From Ischnura elegans (taxonomy: Eukaryota > Arthropoda > Insecta > Odonata > Coenagrionidae), in the NCBI RefSeq assembly GCF_921293095.1, contig NC_060254.1, positions 6,262,001 through 6,326,000 of the forward strand: a DNA stretch of 64,000 nucleotides, written 5' to 3'. The notes beneath the pieces were generated by a model, which was given only the letters and a program-made list of their open reading frames with translations, did not search any database and was not told where the DNA came from. This document shows positions 10,469-19,479 of the stretch, piece by piece. Position 1 is the stretch's first letter; every line of letters begins with the position of its first letter. A program made the position numbers and the translations under genes.

Positions 10469-10825
10469 ATGGGCTGCGTTCTTTGCTGCTGCGGACGCCA
10501 GGAGGAGGAGACGGAGGAGGAGGTGACGGTCCTGGCTGAAGCAGTGATGGAGGGAGTTGTGGAGGGAGACGATCCCTCCGAGATTTCGCTGGACGCATCC
10601 AGCGAAATCTCGGAGGGAGGCTACCTGGGGGACATAGAAGACGAAGGAGAGGAGGAGCTTTTACCTGTCCCCCACGATGGCCGCGGTGAGGGCTCTGAGT
10701 CCTATTACCACTTTCAGCCGCTGGTTGAGAGGGGCCATGGGTCTTTCGAGCGCAGCCTGATGGCTGGAGGTGACTTCTCGATGGATGACATCTTCCACGA
10801 GTGGTTCCTACATGACCTTCTTTAA
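10469..10825 (+). CDS. Hypothetical acidic protein with N-terminal MGC/CCC acylation motif
   Basis: This 118-codon frame sits in a GC-rich island (about 10340-11080) inside AT-rich DNA. It starts MGCVLCCCG: Gly2 in a myristoylation-like context followed by a cluster of cysteines, the usual layout for dual myristoylation/palmitoylation and membrane anchoring. The rest is strongly acidic (EEETEEEV, DIEDEGEEE) and ends with a hydrophobic FSMDDIFHEWFLHDLL. There is no transmembrane segment. Codons 36-49 are encoded by a perfect hairpin (10574-10617), so the peptide repeats SEIS on both arms. An AATAAA at 11076-11081 could end the transcript. I know no family with this layout. It may be a young host gene, a retrocopy or part of a mobile element; the antisense frame over it is proline/arginine rich and is ignored. 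Confidence 0.45.
   Translation: MGCVLCCCGRQEEETEEEVTVLAEAVMEGVVEGDDPSEISLDASSEISEGGYLGDIEDEGEEELLPVPHDGRGEGSESYYHFQPLVERGHGSFERSLMAGGDFSMDDIFHEWFLHDLL
10574..10617. repeat. Perfect 20-bp inverted repeat with 4-base loop
   Basis: The left arm CCCTCCGAGATTTCGCTGGA (10574-10593) and the right arm 10598-10617 are exact reverse complements around the loop CGCA. It lies inside the 118-codon frame. A 20-bp perfect stem with a GC-rich end is very unlikely by chance and would form a stable RNA hairpin in the transcript. Confidence 0.95.
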
Positions 10826-11075
10826 TACAAGTATTAAAGGAGGCCATGAGTACCTCAGTCAGCAAGCTGTGGAGTGAGTGAGAATGAACGGGGCCAGAGG
10901 AGGGTCACGGCCCTACTCTGACCTCGGGGGTGCGTGGTATAGGCCTGACCGGAACCGAAGGGGACCGGTAGGGGAATCCCCACATTAAACAGGATAACGA
11001 GCCGAAAGCGCGGCCTCCTGGGCTCGGCATGGAATGCGCTGAAGAAACGGTGGAACACGACAATTGTTCAACCCA

Positions 11076-11081
11076 AATAAA
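11076..11081 (+). promoter_or_regulatory. Possible poly(A) signal AATAAA
   Basis: AATAAA occurs at the end of the GC-rich island, 251 bases after the stop of the 118-codon frame. It is in the right place to end that transcript, but the signal alone is weak evidence. Confidence 0.3.
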
Positions 11082-11119
11082 ATTGAAATGAATCCATGTA
11101 AAATAATTACCCTGGCGAA

Positions 11120-11400
11120 TATTTAGCGTAAGGGGAGCGTCAACGGAGAGTCGACCGGAGCGTGAAGGGAGAGTTCCTCAAGCGCCTACGGAGAGCAAAG
11201 GAAGAGTCAGGGAAGCGTAAAGTGGAACATCGAAGTGTAAGCGAAGCGTACGCCTGGAGCGTCGATGGAACGTTAGTTTTACTCCCGCGCGGGAGTAGAA
11301 GGAAAGTATAGCCAGTGTAATTTGGAAGTGAGCGGGGAGTGCTGGGGGAGTAGAGGGAAAGATTGAAGAGTAAACGAAGCCGATGGAGCGTTGGCGTAGG
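11120..11400 (+). repeat. Quasi-periodic GGAGCGT/GGAGAGT array
   Basis: The words GGGAGCGT, GGAGAGT, GGAGCGT, GAAGCGT and GGAACGT recur about every 11-14 bases through this stretch, with the near-palindrome CTCCCGCGCGGGAG at about 11283-11296. It is an old, degenerate short tandem repeat. A related patch with GGAAGCGTCAGCGGAGC lies at 13754-13830. Confidence 0.5.
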
Positions 11401-11402
11401 TT

Positions 11403-11585
11403 TTATTGATTTATTTCACACACCACCGAAAACAGCACTGCTCGGCCTTTACATAGGGGTTGATAACATTTAACAATCGCAAACACCCATGCCCTGGATA
11501 AGGGTAACTTACCCAAGCGGGACTCGAACCCGCGACTTTCGGGTTGGCGGGCGAGGACTTTACCCCGCCGCCACCGAGGCCGGCA
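11403..11585 (-). mobile_element. tRNA-derived SINE
   Basis: Read on the minus strand from 11585, the sequence starts GCCGGCCTCGGTGGCGGC and has a polymerase III B box, GGGTTCGAGTCCCGC, near 11518-11532 at the usual spacing. The 3' part (down to 11403) is not tRNA-like. It is not a functional tRNA: there is no paired acceptor stem. It ends in ATTTATTTCAC rather than a clear poly(A). A tRNA-headed SINE is the best fit. Confidence 0.7.
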
Positions 11586-11859
11586 ACATACACTCATATC
11601 ATACACTCGCATGTGTAGCAGTCTTTATAAAAAAAATCGAAACACAATGAAACAAATATTCAAGTCTAATTGGGTCTAAAACTAATAAAAGCAAAACAAA
11701 GACATAAATGTTTAAGGAGAAGGCATAGTATCCAAATATAATGGTACGTATAAAAGTAAATCGTTCATTCATCAATAATATACACTTTTCTGTCAAACTG
11801 AAACGTTAACTTATTTTGTTTTTAACATGAAGTATTGGCCATTACTGTAAAGAAAATTA

Positions 11860-13414
11860 CTAACACGCGACATAATGATCAACCTTTTATCCTTTACTGC
11901 TCTATCTTCCCTTACACGTAGAGTGCTAAGATAATAAATAATTTTAAGGCAAATATGAGTTTAATTCTATTCTATTTTAATGATTTTTTAAAATAATACC
12001 CTGGCCTCATAGCGAAGGAAAATTATTGTAAAATAAAACTGAATTACCAGTGAAAGCAAGGTTTTTTCAGTTCAAATCTTCCATAAGCTCATGACAATGA
12101 TATTTATATCAAACAAGTCCAATAAATAAAATGGTGGTGCCCCAGCTTAACACGAATATAACTTCATACCAGGAAAACTGTATTGGGGCAAATGAGGTAA
12201 AGGAATGGATGAAATGTATACTCCAAATACCTAATCCAAATAAAAAAGCCTTTACCTGGATTGTGCAATGAACAACCTACCTATATCACATCTGCAAATG
12301 GCATGATTCAATGCTAAATACTGACTCGATTACATGAGTTTATCTCTTCATATTGAAGTAAAGTATGAAAAATTGTAAGAAATTTGGAGCGTAGGTTTTT
12401 TACGTTTGGCCTTAAATTAAATGCATTTGCCAATGCAATAGGAGCATTAAATTCTTTCCATTTCAAAGATATCCATTAAGCTCATCAAAACCGAATAAAT
12501 ATATTTATTGCAACATTACATTATGCACACATTATTACATTACATTACATGTATTTTATATACACCAGACTATATTTACAACATTTAAATTCACGTCGAA
12601 ACAAACTGTTCATACGGTTCCATCCAACCTGCATTTTCAGGAATTTCTGTTATATTCTCAAATGCATCTATTCCCTCATCAATAACTATATGGAGCTCCT
12701 GGCCTATGTTGGGATCTCCACTGTTAATTTAAAAAAGAACAAGCTATTTAGAAGATTGAAATAAGATACTGGGCTGGAGTCCCATTATAAAAAAGACAGA
12801 AAAAGGAAAGAAGTATCAATTTACCTCTGCTTAGACCCATTGCCATGTCCTTGGTCCTACTGTATAATGGCTGAGGTCATTGCCATACCTCTTGGACCGC
12901 TGAAGTCAAGTGAGCGATCGGACAAATAACTGGGCAACATCTTCACCTTCTGCTCCAGAGCTACATCGTTCTCTTCATGTTTGCCCATCTTAATCAGTCT
13001 CTCTCTCTGTACACAGCTAGTAATTTAAATGTCATCATATGTATTACATTGGCAGTTTAAAATGATAGGAGAATAGTAAGAACTAAGTGATCACAATATC
13101 ATATGTTGAAGCTGACGTTAATTTCACGGATATTTAAATACCTTTGGCAATTGTCAAGAAGGTCAAGGTGAATGGATCAATCCTTTTTTCCTTGGGTAAA
13201 CCCTCATCTTTTTTCCATCTTCCTCCCCAAAGACACCAACTAAGAGGGAAATAGCCCAAGTCCTGTCTTTTTCTGCAGTTTGGATACTTTTGTATGCAGA
13301 TTCAGTGCAGTATACCACTACCAAGGTTTACCTCCCATCATGCGGTTAATGAATTCGGCGAATCTCGGCAAAGGAAAGATCAGACCGAAAGATATACTCT
13401 ACAAGGAAAGATAT
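11860..13414. repeat. 1.55-kb direct duplication, copy 2
   Basis: This is the second copy of 7939-9492, offset by 3921 bp. The left border again starts at CTAACACGCGAC but here follows unrelated sequence instead of the copia LTR. The right border ends at AAGGAAAGATAT and runs into AT-rich low-complexity DNA. Confidence 0.92.
12591..13006 (-). pseudogene. Duplicated last exons of the unknown gene, with a nonsense codon
   Basis: This is the copy of the exons at 8670-9085. Splice sites (13006 start, 12825 donor, 12720 acceptor) and the final stop (12591-12593) are all kept. In the first exon a CAG codon has become TAG at 12859-12857, which stops the frame before the last intron, and several residues differ (for example V, M, F and I replacements). 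In the last exon R has become I and M has become T. The pattern of changes, including the stop, suggests it is no longer under selection. It may still be transcribed. Confidence 0.7.
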
Positions 13415-13423
13415 GAATGCAAC

Positions 13424-13560
13424 AATATATATTGAATTAAGATATAATTGGATATATATATAGATTATATAGATTATTATATATATAGATATATTATATA
13501 TAGATTAAGATATAATAATATATTGGATTAAGATATATTAACAATATAATTGAACTGTTA
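13424..13560. repeat. AT-rich low-complexity tract
   Basis: Imperfect repeats of TATATAGAT, AGATATAAT and GATTAAGATATA fill this stretch at the right border of duplication copy 2. It may mark a breakpoint. Confidence 0.75.
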
Positions 13561-13687
13561 AGAATTCATTCTTCTAATACATACTTGAGCTTTCTTTGGG
13601 GGGTTGTAATAGCTCCATTAAAATAAAAGAGCTAAATATCACACTGAATTCAACGCAATATGCTCTCTTTTGTCGTTCCGGCCCGAA

Positions 13688-14080
13688 TCACTGTTTATTT
13701 ATTTTAAGCATAACTTCATAGCAACAATGCAAAACGACCAATATAGGAGACAGAGGAAGCGTCAGCGGAGCTGAGACGTACTCTCCGTGCACTCCCGCGG
13801 AGGAGTTAGGGAAGCGTGTTTGGGGTTCAGGACCAAATGTTATGTTACTCCATAATCCCGTTGCCGCCCCAGTACCGCCAAGAATTGTTCTCAGGATCAT
13901 TTCAACATACCGTAGACGTAGATATGATGGAATGCGGAGGGTAAAATTCACCTAAATCCACCAAGGGTGCGTGCATCTTGTAAGTGCATTTTTAATAATA
14001 ACGTAATGAGGATGACGGCCTCCCTCGCCATGGCCATTGCATAGATGTGGTGAATATTTCCCACTCAGTTTTATTTGATG
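13688..14080. other. No gene recognised
   Basis: An 87-codon minus frame exists here but shows no family features and overlaps the GGAAGCGTCAGCGGAGC repeat patch. Nothing else is seen. Confidence 0.35.
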
Positions 14081-14084
14081 ATTT

Positions 14085-15300
14085 TCTTAGTGAACAAGTG
14101 CTGTGCTCCGAACTGTGTTGAAACGGCTAACTCGAGAAACTCCTGTCCAGATAATGAAAGCACTTGGTTTGCCAATGTTTGGCATTCAAATTTCAGGATA
14201 CGCCGGAAACTCAGAGGCAAGTCTATATAAGCTTGTATGTCTTTTATTCAATGTCAACTGATAATTTCTGGTTTATTATTGGTTAAAAATAGACAACTTT
14301 TAAAAATCACACTCATCGTTTCAGCCGTAAGTACACCTGTTAAATTTGATTTATGGATGCCGCAAATGTTTTCGTACCTTTCGGTGTACAATAAAAATAC
14401 AGAGAGAAAAGAATATTCATAAGCGAAGAAGAAGGAATATATCGTGGAATATTTGCAAACAAGATTTCGACTGAATGAAATCAAGCATGCCAAAAATATT
14501 CTAACGCGTTTTATGCGAAGAATTTTTTTCCCCGAAATACCTGAGAAAGTGGAATCATACCCTGAGGACAGGCGAGCATTTCAAAGAGACGTTCAAAAGC
14601 TGGTTTCAGAAGGAGTTGAAATTCCCTCCAGAAGTATATCAATATCTCCCTCTCACATCTAGTGAGTGCAAATGATTACCGTGCATGCACAGCGAATATA
14701 TGCAGTGCGTAAAAATAATCATTCATTAATCTCAATCATCATATTTTTTAAAGAGGAGTTTTAATTCATCATTTCATTTCAGACAAGATGAAATTAAGTG
14801 TAAATATAAAATTATAATCAATAAGTAAGAAATATTGGACCCGTTTCCATAATTTTGAAAAATCTACGAACAGGTGCTTTATATGCATAAAATGTAATTA
14901 CATATTAATGTTATTTGCAATTTTCATGGCAGGTATCGATTAAATACGTATTCATCGGCTTTCAGTGATATTGAAATCCCTATCCTGCGGCTATGAGATA
15001 AATAATGAAGCCTTAAGCCAATATTTCATGGAAATAGCTGAGCTGTACATCGATTATGGTTGGTATTATATGCTACTCATGGTACATAAAGTGCTGATAC
15101 AAGGAACAGCAATTGCCAAAGAATGCTTTCTTACAATTGAAGTTTTAACGGAACATTGGAGGCCAGGAACATAGACATGAGGAAATTCCTCGAGCAGCGT
15201 ACAAGAATATGCTCAAGAATGTTAAATTATGAAGACATCTTTCGAAGACTCTTTCTAGAAGAAGAAGAAGAAGTTCTAAAAAAAAACGAGGTCAGCAGAC
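14085..15300 (+). pseudogene. Degraded transposon-type protein (THAP-like start, VHKxLIxG block)
   Basis: Pieces in several frames fit one broken protein. Near 14095 the segment VNKCCAPNC, with SRNSC behind it, resembles the first cysteines of a THAP zinc finger, with GTG where ATG would be expected. Next come 14444-14662 and 14965-15174; the latter carries ALSQYFMEIAELYI and WYYMLLMVHKVLIQG, resembling the VHKILIHG block of uncharacterised transposon-derived proteins common in arthropods. After a frameshift near 15160 the sequence NIDMRKFLEQR and YEDIFRRLFLEEEEEVL continues that family. At least three frame breaks make it non-functional. The assignment rests on motif memory only. Confidence 0.45.
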
Positions 15301-15545
15301 CAGGTGAGGTGAAAATTTGCTAATTTTAAGTGACTCGCAGAGCGACAATGAGTCCGATGGGGTGACATCGGACGATGATTCTTTTAACATTCGTTTTTTG
15401 TGATACATGAAAGCGATTTTATTGCAATTCGAACATTATTTTCCTCGATGTTCTTAATATCAGTCATTTTATTTCATCTAATATCACCTATCAAATGCAT
15501 GGAACCCAAAAATGAATAAGTGTGAGTATATTTTCCGATTTTGGT

Positions 15546-15592
15546 ATCTCACCGACTATGCTGATGGTCGCGGGTTCGAATCTCGTCACTTT
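15546..15592 (+). repeat. tRNA-like fragment with B box
   Basis: GCGGGTTCGAATCTCGT at 15570-15586 forms a T arm with a 7-base loop and G-U pairs. There is a possible anticodon arm before it but no D arm or acceptor stem. It is a SINE head or tRNA pseudogene fragment, not a working tRNA gene. Confidence 0.45.
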
Positions 15593-16157
15593 CATTTTTT
15601 AAATTCTATAATGGCTTTTAACAACAATTTATGTATCTTTTACCTTAAAATTATACAGTTTTAAGCTCTCCATGAACACCAAGTTATCGCCAATCGCAAT
15701 GACATCTAAATCGAGATTTTCTAAAAATTGTTTAAATACTAACAGCTCAAAAAATGCCAAAATGAAGAGATCTCGTAAAAATAATGCCAAAATCAGATTC
15801 AGACGATCAAAATCAGTAAGGGACTTCCACTTTTGTTGCTATTTTTGGTAAAATTACGACGTTATTAATTTTGGCCAGCTTTTTTCGATTTGGGACCACT
15901 GTGAGACGTGACGTCATCAATTCTCAAATACGGGCTCTGATTGGCTCGCTAGCCGCGGCGTCAACGCAACGCCGAACTGTGAAGGCACCTCTAGCCCCAA
16001 CAACACACATTCGATTATGATGTATTTTCATGGGTCGCACACATATATATTTTTGTCATGTATTACACCTGTAATACATGTGTAAGGCATGATTCCTCTC
16101 TTTCGTGAGTGAAATGATTGACAGCGCCATTAACTGTGAACCATGCACGTAGTTCTC

Positions 16158-16328
16158 CATTGGGTGCTTTCCATTCATCGACACAAGTCAACTTGTGTCG
16201 CGGTGTTCGTGTTCCATTCTATGTGAGTGTCGGCGACTGTTGTGACACAAGTTAACAAACGATTACGCGCAGGGATTTGAGAGTTATAACCAGTCTCCGT
16301 GTGTCGCATGAATGGAAAGCACCCAATG
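16158..16328. mobile_element. 171-bp MITE with long TIRs
   Basis: The ends CATTGGGTGCTTTCCATTCA (16158) and its reverse complement (to 16328) match over 21 bases and continue through CGACACA after a one-base gap. Just inside the left end, CGACACAAGT-CA-ACTTGTGTCG is a second palindrome. The short length and lack of coding sequence make it a non-autonomous DNA element. The superfamily is not certain; the target duplication could not be fixed. Confidence 0.75.
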
Positions 16329-17325
16329 TGTTTCAAGAGAGTATTTTCGTACGCGTATTCTTCGATATTTTGATCAAAGATGTGCTACTATACGATTAGT
16401 ACAATTTATAGATAGTAGTAGTACAATTGTAGATTACGACAAGTAATTTGGCAACGTCGCATTATATTGTACGCCCACATAGACTCCATTAATTACGTTA
16501 TTTTCAAATTATATCAAAATTCCAAGTTATTGGAACGAAAACTAAGAGAATTCCAAGCGCTCAAAGTGGGGCAACTTAATTTTACGCGCATTAACGGGTA
16601 CTTTTTTTTAGAATAAATTAAGTACAAGTTATACTATGGCGCGGAAATTTTTTGAAGTAAATGATCTAACGTATAAATAAATTGTCTTTCGTATGCTTTT
16701 TGTTTGGATTGAAATTGATTGCTTCGTTTAGACGCTAGAGCTCCTCAAACTCGGGTGTCTTGCTTTTTTTACAGACAGTAGTCGCCATTCTAGTTAAATG
16801 GTAGAACATCGTAATGTCGTTCTTGTAAATATAAAATAACGTTCTGCGCCGCATCACTGATTCGCGGCTGATGTTACAATTTTTTCGTGCTTTTAAAGGA
16901 CTTTTTTCGTTCGCGTAAGTTGTTCTATTGTTGCTTATTATTAAAACCTACTGTATTGTAGTACCTGCATTCCTAGTTATCCTATTTTTATGTCATAACC
17001 TCGTTGACCGTTGACTTATCGGCGAAGCCTGGTCGTTAATAGATTCCTCGAAGTTCCGAACCTTGTTGCCCACTAATTCTAATTATTTAACGAAAAAGAA
17101 GTGTAGCTTTTATATTTTCGGTTCCCTGAAAGGAAAATATAATATTTATTTCATCGTAAAATGAAATAAATCTTGGTGCATGTCGTCAATGTTATTAACA
17201 CAAGATAAATACTTTACTCCCATGAGAAAGTCTCTCATTATATGTAAGCAAAAGGTGTGCACGGACAAAAGTAATCACTTATATAAGTCATTACGATTTT
17301 CTTTTTCTCATTCGCGCATATACAG

Positions 17326-17425
17326 CTGGCGAAGATGTACATAGCTTAGCCCAGACAAGAGGAGAATGGTTAACAGAAAAAAACGGAGAAGCAAAGCCAG
17401 AAGACCGGAAGGAAGTTAATACTGA
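17326..17425 (+). other. Candidate internal exon, 100 bp
   Basis: A pyrimidine-rich tract and CATATACAG acceptor precede a 100-base segment that is open in one frame (GEDVHSLAQTRGEWLTEKNG and on) and ends at CTGAG|GTAAGA, a good donor. No neighbouring exon was identified and no family is recognised, so this may be chance. Confidence 0.22.
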
Positions 17426-17811
17426 GGTAAGATTTTAGGGCACAAACTTCCCAGCTAGCACAGATTTAGCCTTATCCCAAAATACGAGGATGTCGTGACG
17501 AGACCTATCTGGACGCAGAGAAAAGGTATGAAGAATCCACGCCGTAAATGGAGATAAATGTCCGCATTTTTTAAGATATACCCAGGATATATTTTAGGAT
17601 ATACCCAATATACCTATCCTTAAGCCTTAATGATAGGTATATCGGTAGGTGGCAGCTGCTTCGCGTACGATCGCTGCGCTGTCAGGCGAGATTCATGAGA
17701 ACTACGCAAAAATAATGTGTAAATTGATGACTATGATTTGATAACATAAATTTACTTTCGATGAGGAAAGATCCATTGCATTAAATTTTATCATTGCATG
17801 TTATTATATTT

Positions 17812-17963
17812 CAGTACCCCATAGGCATCAAATATGTCAGAGACGTCTCACGAGACATATGACCATATGACCATATGACCATATGACTCATCGAGGTCTG
17901 TATGCCAATAAGATCATGTCATGTGAGATGCCTTTGAGGTGTTTGATGCTATGTGGGATACTG
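17812..17963. mobile_element. 152-bp TIR element with internal 8-bp tandem repeat
   Basis: The left end CAGTACCCCATAGGCATCAA and the right end (reverse complement CAGTATCCCACATAGCATCA) are about 75% identical over 40 bases. In the centre, CATATGAC is repeated four times (17856-17887). No coding sequence. It is a small non-autonomous element; target duplication not seen. Confidence 0.65.
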
Positions 17964-18815
17964 TAATGATGGAATAACAATGGAGGGATGTAATGGATGG
18001 ATGGAATGTAACATGCAATGATGGAATATGACGCAATGAATATTTCACCATCGAAATCTAATACCGCATTAGTCTTTAAAATAAGGTTTTTAACAATATG
18101 TTACACAATTACTCTCTCTCGCCCAAGTATATGACAAGCCTAGAAAAGGAAATAAGATATTAGACCTTTAAGCAGTAAGCCATGCTAAGTTGATAAAAAA
18201 AATCGATATTACTGACGGTATAAGAGGCCAAAAAGTAATTTTTTCAACGTAAAAAATTCATTGCATGAAACCCAAAATTCCATTTATTCGAATATTTCAT
18301 TCTCCATTCATCATAGTTTTTCCAAAAACACTTGTTAGCGGCAGGTTATAAATAATATTCCTAAGGTAATCTTACTTCAGCAGCATGCAGTCCAAGGGGC
18401 CAGAAACCCCGCGAAAAACTCTATTTGCAGACTTGTGGGAAATTGCTGAGAGGAAAATCATTCGCCCTGGCCGGGATTCGGGCCCGAATCGACTTGAGGC
18501 CGATTTCTTTAGTTTAAATGGCTGTTAAGCACTCGGGAGGAAATCGAGATACCCGGGATCCCGAGAGGCACGCGTGCCGGCGCGGCGTGCCGCTTTATGG
18601 AACTAAATGAAAGAGTCGGATATTCGCCTGTTTTATGCACCGTCGACTCGCATAATTAATTGAAGGAATGAGATTTTTAGGTCAAATCTCTACTGCTGTT
18701 TTGCAGAAAAATTGTTATCCAGATGCATTATCCAGATTTCATTTGAACACCTTTTTTTAATTTTGCTCGTCATCATGATGTTACAAATCTCGCGCCTCCT
18801 TCAAGATATATTAAT

Positions 18816-19476
18816 AGGGTAGTTTCCTGCATCAAAGAAAACGAAATGCATTGATTGCGATTCCTTACCCACCATTAGTGTATTCATAATATACAAATTA
18901 TTTGGTTTTAGAAATACCAGTTTAGACGAATGGCAAGGGTCAATTTTATCCTCATTTGAAAATGGCCAGATTGGCGCCCATGTGATTCCACTCCACGTGA
19001 CGTCACAGGGACCTAGTTTATATACGAGTAGATAGGAGTTTTACATCGTCTGAGATTACCAATGCATGCATGAGGCACAGACTTCAGGGAAATATCTCTT
19101 AATAATCACCTATTAAAACTGGCTAAGGTAAAAAAGTTTCCTTCGTTTGATGAGGTATTAATAATCCTTATTTAAGCCAAGCGCTACCAGCTAGCAGGGT
19201 ACTCTGCTACCTGCTAGCAGCCTGCGTCGTATCAGCTCTCAAAGCCTCGCCCCAAGGTCACCTCACTTGCGGCACCTGGAACCAGAACGACGTCACACGG
19301 ACTTTTCCCAGAATTCATAGTTAGCCGTCGCGTTTTCGCGTGCTTGAAATTTTTCACTTTTCATTTAATCGCGAAAAATAGATATCGTGATTTAAAAATC
19401 TAAAAGCGTGAAATACGTACTCCAGGAGTAATAATCTTTCGGTTTAGGCAATAAAAAAATAATAGGAAACCACCCT
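18816..19476. mobile_element. 650-bp MITE family, copy 2
   Basis: It has the same ends (AGGGTAGTTTCC ... GGAAACCACCCT), the same central blocks and the same flanking AT dinucleotides as the copy at 6642-7292. It is 661 bp long, with small insertions such as the segment around 19270-19300. No coding sequence. Confidence 0.85.
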
Positions 19477-19479
19477 ATT

